24,457 nt of DNA from Burkholderiaceae bacterium (GCA_947457745.1 CANGWT010000005.1:1-24457), one strand, 5' to 3'. Shown: positions 1 through 8,121, counted from the stretch's first letter. The notes: generated by a model from the letters alone, not told the origin. Translations and numbers: made by a program.

Positions 1-152
1 AGCCCAAAAGCAACGCCGAGCCATGCGCCAATGACAGTAGGAACCATCGAGAGCGCCAAAAGGGCGTAAGTGTTGCGCAGTACGCGGTTGCGTACTTGAG
101 GGGTGCTAATCGAGCCAGTTTGCCCAAAGCCGTAAGAGTTTAGATCGCTCAT
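1..152 (-). CDS. Bax inhibitor-1/YccA family membrane protein (N-terminal part, cut by window edge)
   Basis: The reverse strand opens with ATG at 152 after a strong AAGGAG ribosome binding site and stays open to the window edge, giving 50 codons. The protein begins MSDLNSYGFGQTGSISTPQV, followed by RNRVLRNTYALLALSM and the start of a hydrophobic segment (VPTVIGAWLGVAFG). A short polar N-terminus, the RNRVLRNTY-type stretch and an immediate first membrane helix are typical of proteobacterial Bax-inhibitor-1/YccA proteins. In that family these are inner-membrane proteins with about seven helices, and YccA is known to bind and restrain the FtsH protease with HflKC. The gene diverges from ndk. 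The family call rests on the first 50 residues only, so the exact subfamily is uncertain. Confidence 0.8.
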   Translation of the reverse strand, partial: MSDLNSYGFGQTGSISTPQVRNRVLRNTYALLALSMVPTVIGAWLGVAFG

Positions 153-207
153 ATTGACTCCTTTTTTCAAAGTAAAAACATAAGCCCACAAGGGACTGTT
201 GACAGTA

Positions 208-234
208 AGTATAGACAAAATAGGGTAATTTCAA
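208..234 (-). promoter_or_regulatory. candidate promoter of the Bax-inhibitor-1 gene
   Basis: On the minus strand TTGAAA (234-229) and TATACT (213-208) are separated by 15 bases, slightly short for sigma-70. The predicted transcript would start near 201 and carry a leader of about 50 bases to the ATG at 152. A run of seven G followed by CTTGAAA sits at the -35 side (242-229), which resembles the -35 half of a heat-shock promoter, but no CCCC-type -10 follows at the right distance. Confidence 0.45.
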
Positions 235-329
235 GCCCCCCCTGAAAAGGACTACAACTTGAAGGGTTATGCCCTGTAAATTCAATAGCTTAGCCACGCT
301 CAGATCAGGGTAAATACGGTCAGCCGATG

Positions 330-335
330 TATAAT
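330..335 (+). promoter_or_regulatory. candidate -10 box for ndk
   Basis: A perfect TATAAT lies about 112 bases before the ndk ATG. No convincing -35 box stands 16-18 bases upstream, so the promoter may be activator-dependent or the box may be fortuitous. The interval from 153 to 446 otherwise holds the divergent promoter, a small hairpin and a direct repeat listed separately, and no gene. Confidence 0.4.
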
Positions 336-373
336 TTGGGGGTCGCTGAAATCCTAGCGTGTTGTAGTTAGTA

Positions 374-390
374 GGAGAGAGGTTCTCTCT
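374..390 (+). other. small stem-loop in the ndk leader
   Basis: GGAGAGA (374-380) can pair with TCTCTCT (384-390) around a GGT loop, with the last pair a G-U wobble. It is not followed by a T-run, so it is not a terminator. It lies between the candidate -10 box and the ndk ribosome binding site and could affect mRNA stability. Confidence 0.35.
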
Positions 391-396
391 GGGCCT

Positions 397-415
397 AATT
401 CAGCGCCAATTCAGC
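397..415 (+). repeat. short direct repeat AATTCAGC in the ndk leader
   Basis: AATTCAGC occurs at 397-404 and again at 408-415, 11 bases apart, about one helical turn. That spacing would suit a protein binding twice on one DNA face, but repeats this short also arise by chance. Confidence 0.3.
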
Positions 416-446
416 AAAATCTTTGAAATCACTACTGGAGTTTTAC

Positions 447-872
447 ATGGCTATCGAACGCACCCTTTCTATCATCAAACCTGACGCTGTAGCAAAAAAC
501 GTCATTGGCAAGATCTATGATCGTTTCGAATCTGCTGGTTTGAAGATTGTTGCGTCCAGAATGGCGCATTTGTCACAAGCTGAAGCTGAGCAGTTCTATG
601 CTGTTCACTCAGCACGTCCTTTCTTTAAGGATTTGGTGAGTTTCATGATTTCTGGTCCTGTCATGATTCAGGTATTGGAAGGCGAAGGCGCAATTGCTAA
701 GAACCGTGACTTGATGGGCGCTACCGATCCTAAAAAGGCAGACAAAGGCACTATCCGTGCTGACTTCGCTGATAGTATCGATGCAAATGCGGTTCATGGC
801 TCGGATGCTCCTGAAACTGCTGCTGTCGAAGTGGCATTCTTCTTCGCTGGCATGAACGTTTTCAATCGTTAA
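447..872 (+). CDS. ndk: nucleoside diphosphate kinase
   Basis: Transfers the gamma phosphate of ATP to other nucleoside diphosphates, keeping (d)NTP pools balanced in the cytosol. The protein is 141 aa, the normal family length. It begins MAIERTLSIIKPDAV, the standard N-terminus containing the KPDA motif, and carries the phospho-histidine site in NAVHGSDAPETA near residue 117. The start at 447 is chosen because homologues begin MAIERTLS and a CTGGAG ribosome binding site lies just before it; an in-frame ATG at 423 would add eight unconserved residues. The last codons and the stop form part of a perfect hairpin. rlmN follows 46 bases later, so the two are probably co-transcribed. Confidence 0.97.
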   Translation: MAIERTLSIIKPDAVAKNVIGKIYDRFESAGLKIVASRMAHLSQAEAEQFYAVHSARPFFKDLVSFMISGPVMIQVLEGEGAIAKNRDLMGATDPKKADKGTIRADFADSIDANAVHGSDAPETAAVEVAFFFAGMNVFNR

Positions 873-888
873 TTCACGATTGAAAACG
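857..888 (+). other. perfect 13-bp stem-loop spanning the ndk stop codon
   Basis: CGTTTTCAATCGT (857-869) is exactly complementary to ACGATTGAAAACG (876-888), with a six-base loop TAATTC that contains the ndk stop codon (870-872). No T-run follows, so it is not a classical intrinsic terminator. It could be a 3'-end stabiliser or a partial attenuator between ndk and rlmN. Confidence 0.7.
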
Positions 889-918
889 AATAAGTTATTT
901 AATACATAAGTAGGCGCA

Positions 919-2163
919 TTGACCTCCCCGCGCGTAAATCTCTTAGATTTTGACGCTGACCAAATGGCAGCGTATGTCGCGGGGTTAAATGAAAAGCCCT
1001 TTAGGGCGAAGCAACTCATGCAGTGGATACACCAACGGGGTGTTTCCAACATTAACGACATGAGTGATTTGGCTAAAAGCTTTAGAGCGACATTGCTCGA
1101 TAAGGCAGAAGTTCTTTCACTCCCAATCATTAAAGATGAGCATGCAGCCGATGGCACCCGAAAGTGGTTGCTCGATGTTGGTGCCGGAAATGCTGTGGAG
1201 TCTGTATTTATTCCTGAAGATGATCGTGGCACCTTGTGCATTTCATCCCAGGCTGGTTGCGCAGTCAATTGCCGTTTTTGCTCAACCGGCCATCAAGGCT
1301 TCTCACGCAATCTTACCGCCGGTGAAATCATTGGCCAACTCTGGTTTGCAGAACATTTACTCCGCACTGATCCGAATGCGGTTCGCCGTATTGAGAAATA
1401 CCCAACCCCAGGTTGGGAGCATACGGGTCGTGTGATTTCAAATGTAGTCCTGATGGGTATGGGTGAGCCTTTGCTCAACTATGACAACGTGGTAACTGCC
1501 TTACGCTTAATGCTCGATGACAGAGCCTATGGTTTATCGCGTCGTCGCGTAACTCTCTCTACCTCTGGCGTAGTGCCGATAATTGATCGCTTGGCGCAAG
1601 ATTGCCCGGTCGCACTGGCAGTGTCACTGCATGCGCCGAATGACAAGCTTCGCGATCAACTCGTTCCACTCAATCAAAAGTATCCTTTAAGAGAATTGCT
1701 TGCTGCGTGCGAGAGGTATTTACCATTTGCCCCAAGAGATTTCTTAACCTTTGAATACTGCATGCTCGATGGCGTCAATGACTCTGATATACAGGCTAAA
1801 GAACTGGTGCGTTTATTAGCAAACATCAAGTGCAAAATTAATCTGATTCCATTTAATCCTTTTCCAGAATCTGGATTAAAGCGTTCATCAGCGCAGCGTA
1901 TTCATGCCTTCGCCAGCATTTTGTTAGATGCGGGTATGGTAGCCACCGTACGAAAAACCCGTGGTGATGATATTGCTGCAGCCTGCGGTCAATTAGCAGG
2001 TGATGTGGTTGACCGCACTAGAGTGCGTGAGCGTGCCGTGCATGACAAGCAGATGAATTTGGGTCAAGATGATGGTATTGATAGTCTTGACGATGAAGAA
2101 GAGCAAGAGCAAGAGTACCAAGCCGAGCACCCAGTGCAATGGCTTAAAAGATTAGACGACTAA
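919..2163 (+). CDS. rlmN: dual-specificity 23S rRNA (A2503)/tRNA (A37) C2-methyltransferase RlmN
   Basis: A radical-SAM enzyme that methylates C2 of A2503 in 23S rRNA and of A37 in some tRNAs, affecting decoding accuracy. The 414-aa protein shows the iron-sulfur motif GCAVNCRFCSTG, with cysteines at 114, 118 and 121. A C-terminal cysteine near residue 356 (DDIAAACGQ) corresponds to the methyl-carrying cysteine of the family, and C107 (TLCISSQ) to its partner. The start is a TTG at 919 preceded by AAGTAGG; homologues also begin close to this point and the next in-frame ATG would remove conserved sequence. The last 45 residues form an unusually acidic tail (DDEEEQEQE) absent from the Escherichia coli protein. 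ispG starts 17 bases downstream. Confidence 0.96.
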   Translation: MTSPRVNLLDFDADQMAAYVAGLNEKPFRAKQLMQWIHQRGVSNINDMSDLAKSFRATLLDKAEVLSLPIIKDEHAADGTRKWLLDVGAGNAVESVFIPEDDRGTLCISSQAGCAVNCRFCSTGHQGFSRNLTAGEIIGQLWFAEHLLRTDPNAVRRIEKYPTPGWEHTGRVISNVVLMGMGEPLLNYDNVVTALRLMLDDRAYGLSRRRVTLSTSGVVPIIDRLAQDCPVALAVSLHAPNDKLRDQLVPLNQKYPLRELLAACERYLPFAPRDFLTFEYCMLDGVNDSDIQAKELVRLLANIKCKINLIPFNPFPESGLKRSSAQRIHAFASILLDAGMVATVRKTRGDDIAAACGQLAGDVVDRTRVRERAVHDKQMNLGQDDGIDSLDDEEEQEQEYQAEHPVQWLKRLDD

Positions 2164-2180
2164 TTCATAAAAAGAATCCT

Positions 2181-3449
2181 ATGAGTGATACATCTAGCAA
2201 TCCTCCCCAGTTGCCATTAGGCCCATCGCCAAAGCGGGAGACACGCCAGGCAACGGTTGCCTGGAAAACTAACATCATTACGATTGGTGGTAATGCGCCA
2301 GTGCGGGTGCAATCGATGACCAATACCGACACTGCTGATGCAGTCGGTACCGCTATACAGATTAAAGAGTTGGCTCGTGCTGGCTCGGAGATGGTGCGCA
2401 TTACCGTGGATACGACAGCTGCGGCTGCAGCAGTTCCCTATATTCGTGAACAGTTAGACAAGATGGATGTCCTAGTGCCATTGATTGGTGATTTTCACTA
2501 CAACGGTCACACTCTATTAAAAGACTACCCCGAGTGTGCCAAGGCTTTATCTAAGTATCGAATTAATCCCGGTAATGTAGGCAAGGGCGCTAAACGTGAT
2601 CCGCAATTTGCGCAAATGATTGAGGCCGCCTGTACATACGATAAACCGATTCGGATTGGCGTGAATTGGGGCAGCTTGGATCAAGACTTGCTGGCCAGCA
2701 TCATGGATGCTAACGCAGCTCTGCCGGTGCCCAAGACTGCGCAAGAGGTCATGATTGAAGCTTTGATTCAGTCAGCCTTACAGTCTGCTGAAAAAGCAGT
2801 GGAGTTTGGCATGAATCCAAATCAAATTATCTTGTCTTGCAAAGTCAGTAACGTACAAGATTTGGTAGCGGTGTATCGTGATCTTTCCAATCGCTCAGAT
2901 TACCCATTGCATTTAGGCTTAACCGAGGCGGGCATGGGAAGCAAAGGTATTGTTTCATCAACTGCTGCATTGGGTATCTTGTTGCAAGAGGGTATTGGTG
3001 ACACCATTCGAGTTTCTTTAACACCTGACCCAGGAGCGCCACGAGAGAATGAAATCATTGTGGCTCAAGAGATTTTGCAAACCATGGGATTGCGTAATTT
3101 CACACCCATGGTGATTGCCTGTCCGGGTTGTGGCAGAACGACTAGTACCACTTTTCAAGAGCTAGCAGCCAATATTCAATCGTATCTCCGTCAGCAAATG
3201 CCAGTGTGGAAAAAAACCCATCCAGGTGTTGAGGCAATGAATGTCGCTGTGATGGGTTGTATTGTCAATGGCCCAGGTGAGAGTAAGCACGCCAATATTG
3301 GTATCTCATTGCCAGGCACTGGCGAGACTCCTGCTGCTCCTGTATTTGTGGATGGCGTCAAAGTCAAAACCTTGCGTGGCGATAATATTGCTCAAGAGTT
3401 TCAGGTCATTGTCGATGATTACGTCAAGCACAATTACGCTCCGAAGTAA
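2181..3449 (+). CDS. ispG: 4-hydroxy-3-methylbut-2-enyl diphosphate synthase (flavodoxin/ferredoxin dependent)
   Basis: Performs the penultimate step of the MEP pathway, converting MEcPP to HMBPP for isoprenoid synthesis in the cytosol. The protein has 422 aa, longer than the roughly 370-aa E. coli enzyme, as is usual for the Burkholderiales form with a central insert. The N-terminal TIM-barrel part includes VRVQSMTNTDTAD. The [4Fe-4S] ligands are visible as CPGCGRTTST (C314, C317) and CIVNGPGE (C360, E367). The ATG at 2181 follows AAAAAGAATCC, a weak ribosome binding site, 17 bases after rlmN. The order rlmN-ispG-hisS-bamB-der is conserved in many Proteobacteria. Confidence 0.97.
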   Translation: MSDTSSNPPQLPLGPSPKRETRQATVAWKTNIITIGGNAPVRVQSMTNTDTADAVGTAIQIKELARAGSEMVRITVDTTAAAAAVPYIREQLDKMDVLVPLIGDFHYNGHTLLKDYPECAKALSKYRINPGNVGKGAKRDPQFAQMIEAACTYDKPIRIGVNWGSLDQDLLASIMDANAALPVPKTAQEVMIEALIQSALQSAEKAVEFGMNPNQIILSCKVSNVQDLVAVYRDLSNRSDYPLHLGLTEAGMGSKGIVSSTAALGILLQEGIGDTIRVSLTPDPGAPRENEIIVAQEILQTMGLRNFTPMVIACPGCGRTTSTTFQELAANIQSYLRQQMPVWKKTHPGVEAMNVAVMGCIVNGPGESKHANIGISLPGTGETPAAPVFVDGVKVKTLRGDNIAQEFQVIVDDYVKHNYAPK

Positions 3450-3527
3450 TAGTAAGACAAAAACCAGAGCAAGAATAAAAACAAGCACACACAATAACAA
3501 TAAAAAAGAAATCCACCAAAGCACCTC
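3450..3527 (+). promoter_or_regulatory. A/C-rich, G- and T-poor leader before hisS
   Basis: The 78 bases between ispG and hisS are almost entirely A and C, with runs such as AATAACAATAAAAAAG. No promoter, terminator or clear Shine-Dalgarno is visible. The region should be unstructured RNA, and its AAN/ARN-like triplets resemble sites bound by the distal face of Hfq or A-rich translation enhancers. That function is inferred only from composition. Confidence 0.35.
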
Positions 3528-4856
3528 ATGACTGACCAGGCAAACCCAACTAAAGCGCAAAAGATTCAGAAAATTAATGGCGTACGCGGCATGAATGATC
3601 TTTTGCCAGCAGATGCTGCGCAGTGGACATATTTAGAGCATGTTCTGCGTGACCTCACACGTGCCTATGGTTATGAATTCTTACGCACTCCGATTGTTGA
3701 GGCGACTGCAGTATTTCAGCGCGGCATTGGTGAAGTAACCGACATTGTTGAAAAAGAGATGTATTCGTTTGAAGACCGCCTTAATGGTGAGCAACTTACC
3801 TTGCGTCCAGAAGGCACGGCGGCATTAGTCCGCTCCGTGATTGAAAACAATCTTCTATACGAAGGACCGAAGCGTCTTTGGTACACCGGCCCCATGTTCC
3901 GTCATGAGCGTCCACAGCGTGGTCGCTATCGACAGTTTCATCAATTCGGTATTGAAGCTTTAGGCTTTGCTGGACCAGATATCGATGCAGAAATCATTTT
4001 GATGGGTCAACGTTTGTGGGATGAGCTTGGTCTGAAAGGCGTGCGTCTGGAGATTAATTCTTTAGGCCAAGCCAATGAGCGTGCCCAGCATCGCGCCGCT
4101 CTGGTAACGTACTTCGAGAAAAATAAAGATCAGCTCGATGAAGATTCCCAACGTCGTTTACTCACGAATCCATTGCGCATCTTAGATTCTAAGAATCCGG
4201 TAATGCAAGATTTAATTGAAGGTGCGCCTAAGTTGCTAGATTTCTTGGGCGAAGAATCACTCCAGCATTTTGAGGCGGTGCAAGCATTACTCAGGGCGAA
4301 TAACATTCCTTGCAAAATCAACCCCCGTTTAGTTCGCGGTTTGGACTACTACAACCTAACTGTTTTCGAGTGGATTACCGAAGAGTTAGGGGCGCAAGGT
4401 ACGATTGCCGGTGGCGGTCGCTATGACCCATTGATTGAACGTATGGGTGGTAAAGCTGCTCCAGCCTGTGGTTGGGCAATGGGAATGGAGCGTGTCTTGG
4501 AGCTCATGAAGGTTTCTGGGTCTTTGCCAGAAACACAGGCGCAATGCGATGCTTTTGTTATTCACCAAGGGGACGAGACCCTGACTGCAGCCATGATCAT
4601 TGCTGAGCGCCTGCGTAATGCGGGCATCGATGTCATCCTGTTCTGCCCTCCCGATGGCCAGGCTGCTAGTTTTAAGTCACAAATGAAGAAGGCGGATTCG
4701 AGTGGGGCAGCTTATGCTGTCATCATTGGGCCGGATGAATTAGCTAAGAATGAGGCTCAACTCAAAGATTTGCGTAGCACTGGTGAACAAAAGGCGGTTG
4801 CCCTTGATAGCGTTGTAGAAGCGTTAATTGACGCCATCATTGGCGCCACCGAATAG
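3528..4856 (+). CDS. hisS: histidine--tRNA ligase
   Basis: Class II aminoacyl-tRNA synthetase that charges tRNA-His in the cytosol. The 442-aa protein starts with KINGVRGMNDLLP, typical of HisRS. Motif 2 is MFRHERPQRGRYRQFHQ (about residues 123-139), the histidine-binding motif is RGLDYYNLTVFEW (about 268-280), and motif 3 includes GGGRYDPLIERMGG and GWAMGMERVLELM. A C-terminal anticodon-binding domain follows from about residue 340. The start at 3528 has no evident Shine-Dalgarno and lies behind an A/C-rich leader. The catalytic motifs distinguish it from hisZ, the non-charging paralogue at 12120. Confidence 0.97.
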   Translation: MTDQANPTKAQKIQKINGVRGMNDLLPADAAQWTYLEHVLRDLTRAYGYEFLRTPIVEATAVFQRGIGEVTDIVEKEMYSFEDRLNGEQLTLRPEGTAALVRSVIENNLLYEGPKRLWYTGPMFRHERPQRGRYRQFHQFGIEALGFAGPDIDAEIILMGQRLWDELGLKGVRLEINSLGQANERAQHRAALVTYFEKNKDQLDEDSQRRLLTNPLRILDSKNPVMQDLIEGAPKLLDFLGEESLQHFEAVQALLRANNIPCKINPRLVRGLDYYNLTVFEWITEELGAQGTIAGGGRYDPLIERMGGKAAPACGWAMGMERVLELMKVSGSLPETQAQCDAFVIHQGDETLTAAMIIAERLRNAGIDVILFCPPDGQAASFKSQMKKADSSGAAYAVIIGPDELAKNEAQLKDLRSTGEQKAVALDSVVEALIDAIIGATE

Positions 4857-4903
4857 AATTAAGACATTGATGATTAATACTGTATTTATTTGCTTGGATT
4901 GAC

Positions 4904-5563
4904 ATGCCTTTAGACCTAGAAGAACAAGAACAATTAGATCAACTTAAAGCATTTTGGCAAAAGTATCGCAACCTGATTACTGGTGTGCTGACAGCTGCTT
5001 TATTTGCTTATGCAGGGTATAGCGGCTATCAATGGTGGCGTACTAGCCAGGCTGCAACTGCATCTCAGCTATACGAGACCATGGTTACTGCGATCAACAA
5101 TGGTGATAAAGATCAAACTTTACGTGCTGCTGATGATTTGCAAAAACAGTTCTCTGGCACGCCCTATGCTGCAATGTCCAGTTTAGTGGCTGCGAAGATT
5201 GCCTCTGATGCAGGGGACTCAGCAAAGGCGATGGATTATTTGCGTTGGGCCGCCAAAAATTCATCGGATCAAGGTTACTTGGCTTTGGCGAAATTACGTT
5301 TAATAGCCCAGTTGATTGAGCAGGGCTCCGAAAAAGATTTTGCAGAGGCGGATGCGATTCTAAAAGAGAAGCCTATCTCAGGTTTTGAAGCCTTGTGGTT
5401 AGAGCGTCGCGGTGATTGGTATTTGGCTCAAAAGAATACGGCTGATGCACGCAAGAGCTATGAGGCTGCATGGAAGCAGTTAAATGATGCAAAGGAATTC
5501 CCAGAAGAGGCACGTCGTCTCTTGAAGGTTAAATTAGATGCCGTCGGAGGAGTAGCTCAGTGA
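4904..5563 (+). CDS. YfgM-like tetratricopeptide membrane protein
   Basis: The 219-aa protein has an acidic N-terminus (MPLDLEEQEQLDQLKAFW), one membrane segment (about residues 24-43, ITGVLTAALFAYAGYSGY) and a large periplasmic part made of TPR-like helices, including DAKEFPEEARRLLKVKLDAV near the end. This layout and the position between hisS and bamB match YfgM. In E. coli YfgM associates with PpiD and the SecYEG translocon and has been linked to envelope stress signalling. Role here is inferred from architecture and neighbourhood. The gene overlaps the GTG that may start bamB, and a GGAGGAG inside its 3' end serves bamB. It has no strong ribosome binding site of its own. Confidence 0.88.
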   Translation: MPLDLEEQEQLDQLKAFWQKYRNLITGVLTAALFAYAGYSGYQWWRTSQAATASQLYETMVTAINNGDKDQTLRAADDLQKQFSGTPYAAMSSLVAAKIASDAGDSAKAMDYLRWAAKNSSDQGYLALAKLRLIAQLIEQGSEKDFAEADAILKEKPISGFEALWLERRGDWYLAQKNTADARKSYEAAWKQLNDAKEFPEEARRLLKVKLDAVGGVAQ

Positions 5564-6717
5564 TGATGGATTGCAAGCGCATAGCAAAACTAGCAAGTAC
5601 GGCTTTAGTACTAGGCTTTGTAGTAGCGGCCTTAGTAGCTTGCTCAGGTAGCTCGCGTGTACGCAAGCCTGCGGAGCTGGTTCCCGTTAGCAATCAATTT
5701 GATTTTTTTCCCGTATGGTCAACTAGCGTAGGCTCGTCTGAGTCATTTAATTTTCATCCTGCAGTAGCAGGTGATGCCGTTTATGCCGCTTCTCATCGCG
5801 GTAATCTCACCAAGATCGATTTACGCACTGGTCAAAAAGTATGGGAAGTATCTGTACCAGATCGCCTATCGATTGGACCCGGATCAGATGGTCGTACTAC
5901 TGCAGTAGTCACGACTAAAGGAACGGTCTATGCCTATGATGATACTGGCAAGGCCATTTGGAATGTCAGCATTGGTAGTGAGGTCCTTTCAGAGCCAGTG
6001 GTCGCTGGCGGTGTAGTCATCATCCGTGCTTTGGATAATCGCTTTGTTGGTTTTGATGCCCAGACAGGTGTTCGCAAGTGGACTTATCAGCGTCAACAAT
6101 CGGCACTGTCATTGCGCGTTGGTTACGGTATGCTTGCCATCGGTAATGAGGTGATTGTGACTGGGTTTTCTGGGGGTCGCTTTGGCATGATTGTGATTGC
6201 GAATGGCGGTCTGGTGTGGGAATCACCAATTTCTTTTCCAAAAGGCTTCTCTGAAATTGAGCGATTGAATGATGTGACAGCTAAGCCAAGCATGGAAGGC
6301 GAAATCATTTGCGCCGTCTCTTATCAGGGTCGGATAGGTTGTGGTCAAGCGCGCACAGGTAATTTATTGTGGTTCAAAGATTATTCAAGTTATACCGGCA
6401 CAGCGCAAAGTCCTGATTTGGTTTTTTCCTCAAACGAAAAATCGCATGTCACCGCCTTTGCCGTAAAGGATGGTTCACAAGCCTGGGAAAACACGCAGCT
6501 CACATTTAGAGATGTCAGTGAGCCAATGGCAATTGGCAAAGTCTTACTCCTCGGTGATGCGCAAGGTTATGTGCATGCACTCTCACAAGCGAATGGTGAA
6601 ATGCTGGCACGCATTCGTCATGACAGTAGTCCCATCACAGCCGCACCGATTGCGGTGAATGGCCTCATCTTGGTTCAGTCTCAAGGTGGAAAACTAGCGG
6701 CGTACAGTCCAAAATGA
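5560..6717 (+). CDS. bamB: outer membrane protein assembly factor BamB (lipoprotein)
   Basis: Lipoprotein of the BAM complex, which inserts beta-barrel proteins in the outer membrane. The 385-aa product has a lipoprotein signal peptide ending LVAC (cysteine 28 of this start; serine follows, compatible with outer-membrane sorting). A PQQ-type eight-bladed beta-propeller follows, with repeats of the GQKVWEVSV, GKAIWNVSI, GVRKWTYQ, GNLLWFKDY and GSQAWENT type. Start choice is open: GTG 5560, ATG 5563 and ATG 5566 are in frame behind GGAGGAG (5546-5552), and the GTG has the most usual spacing. It overlaps the yfgM-like stop by four bases and der by four bases (ATGA), so the three are translationally coupled. 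Confidence 0.94.
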   Translation: MMMDCKRIAKLASTALVLGFVVAALVACSGSSRVRKPAELVPVSNQFDFFPVWSTSVGSSESFNFHPAVAGDAVYAASHRGNLTKIDLRTGQKVWEVSVPDRLSIGPGSDGRTTAVVTTKGTVYAYDDTGKAIWNVSIGSEVLSEPVVAGGVVIIRALDNRFVGFDAQTGVRKWTYQRQQSALSLRVGYGMLAIGNEVIVTGFSGGRFGMIVIANGGLVWESPISFPKGFSEIERLNDVTAKPSMEGEIICAVSYQGRIGCGQARTGNLLWFKDYSSYTGTAQSPDLVFSSNEKSHVTAFAVKDGSQAWENTQLTFRDVSEPMAIGKVLLLGDAQGYVHALSQANGEMLARIRHDSSPITAAPIAVNGLILVQSQGGKLAAYSPK

Positions 6718-8078
6718 ATCCAGTAATTACTATTGTCGGTCGTCCTAATGTTGGCAAATCGACACTCTTTAATCGCTTAACGCGTTCGCGTGATGCTTTA
6801 GTGGCTGACTTCTCGGGCCTGACCCGCGACCGTCACTACGGTAAAGGCCGCATTGGCGAGCGCGCATTTATTTGCGTAGACACCGGCGGTTTTGAGCCTG
6901 TAGCTAAGACCGGTATCGTTGCCGAGATGGCCAAGCAAACTAAGCAAGCCGTTGCTGAATCCGACATTATTATTTTCTTGGTGGATGGCCGTTTGGGTAT
7001 GGCTCCACAAGATCGCGTGATTGCAGATTTCTTGCGCAAGACTGGTAGGCCCATCATCTTGGCAGTGAACAAAACTGAGGGTATGCAGGCTGGTGTGGTT
7101 ACTGCAGACTTTCATGAACTGGGTTTAGGTGAACCATTTCCGATCTCATCAGCGCATGGTGATGGTGTGCGCGGCTTGATTGATGATGCTTTGGATTCTT
7201 TAGGCGTTCCAGAGCCAGAACCAGAAGAACAAGAAAGTGATCCCAATCGTCCAATGAAGATTGCGGTAGTGGGTCGTCCTAACGTTGGTAAATCCACCTT
7301 GATCAATAAATTGATCGGTGAAGAGCGTGTCATTGCCTTTGATATGCCGGGCACAACACGTGATGCAATTGAAGTGCCGTTTGAACGCAATGGTAAGCCT
7401 TACATCCTAGTAGATACCGCAGGTCTTCGTCGCCGTGGAAAAGTATTTGAAGCGATTGAGAAGTTTTCAGTTGTTAAAACATTGCAAGCGATTGCTGATT
7501 GCAATGTCGTCATTCTGATGCTGGATGCCCAGCAGGATATTTCTGAGCAAGACGCCCATATCGCTGGATTTATTGTCGAGGCAGGACGTGCATTAGTAGT
7601 GGCGGTGAATAAGTGGGACGGTCTTGATACTTACGTCAAAGAACGCGCACGTTTAGAGATTGCTCAAAAATTGCGCTTCCTAGATTTTGCAAACGTACAC
7701 CCGATTTCTGCTAAGAAGGGTACCGGCCTCAAAGAGCTATTTAAAGATGTTGATCTGGCTTATGCCGCAGCCATGGCGAAATTGCCAACCCCAAAACTCA
7801 CCCGTATTTTGCAAGAGGCCATTGAGCACCAGCAGCCTAAGCGTGTGGGCATGGGTCGTCCCAAATTGCGCTATGCCCACCAAGGTGGTATGAATCCCCC
7901 TATTGTGGTGATTCATGGAACCGCTTTGAGTGGCGTAACTGATAGCTATAAGCGTTACCTTGAGGGTCGTTTTAGGGAGGTCTTCAAGTTACGCGGCACC
8001 CCGTTGCGCATTCAGATGAATACCGCTAAAAACCCTTATGTTGATACGGACAAGGGTAAAAAAGGTAAAAAGAAGTAA
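6714..8078 (+). CDS. der: ribosome biogenesis GTPase Der (EngA)
   Basis: Tandem GTPase that assists maturation of the 50S ribosomal subunit. The 454-aa protein has two G domains, each with a P-loop GRPNVGKS (about residues 8-15 and 185-192) and DTGG/DTAG switch motifs. The second G4 is the normal NKWDG; the first reads NKTEG rather than NKTDG, a substitution I believe is tolerated in betaproteobacterial Der proteins. A KH-like C-terminal domain follows (GMGRPKLRYAHQGGMNPP) with a basic tail of KGKKGKKK. Its ATG lies inside the bamB stop (ATGA overlap). A 182-base interval with promoter-like elements separates it from hfq. Confidence 0.97.
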   Translation: MNPVITIVGRPNVGKSTLFNRLTRSRDALVADFSGLTRDRHYGKGRIGERAFICVDTGGFEPVAKTGIVAEMAKQTKQAVAESDIIIFLVDGRLGMAPQDRVIADFLRKTGRPIILAVNKTEGMQAGVVTADFHELGLGEPFPISSAHGDGVRGLIDDALDSLGVPEPEPEEQESDPNRPMKIAVVGRPNVGKSTLINKLIGEERVIAFDMPGTTRDAIEVPFERNGKPYILVDTAGLRRRGKVFEAIEKFSVVKTLQAIADCNVVILMLDAQQDISEQDAHIAGFIVEAGRALVVAVNKWDGLDTYVKERARLEIAQKLRFLDFANVHPISAKKGTGLKELFKDVDLAYAAAMAKLPTPKLTRILQEAIEHQQPKRVGMGRPKLRYAHQGGMNPPIVVIHGTALSGVTDSYKRYLEGRFREVFKLRGTPLRIQMNTAKNPYVDTDKGKKGKKK

Positions 8079-8121
8079 AAAAGTAAAAATAGCGCTACAG
8101 TTTTAATTGTGTTTTAAGTGA

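Noticed and set aside
199..204. Perfect rightward TTGACA as an ndk -35 box
   Set aside because: No acceptable -10 box stands 16-18 bases downstream; the overlapping leftward promoter explains the region better.
609..1268. 219-codon leftward open frame opposite ndk and rlmN
   Set aside because: It lies antisense to two clearly recognised genes, spans their junction, and the translated sequence has no coherent domain.
3262..3560. Overlapping frames in both directions at the ispG-hisS junction
   Set aside because: They arise from the A/C-rich spacer lacking stops and from the ispG coding frame; their translations are low-complexity and lack start signals.
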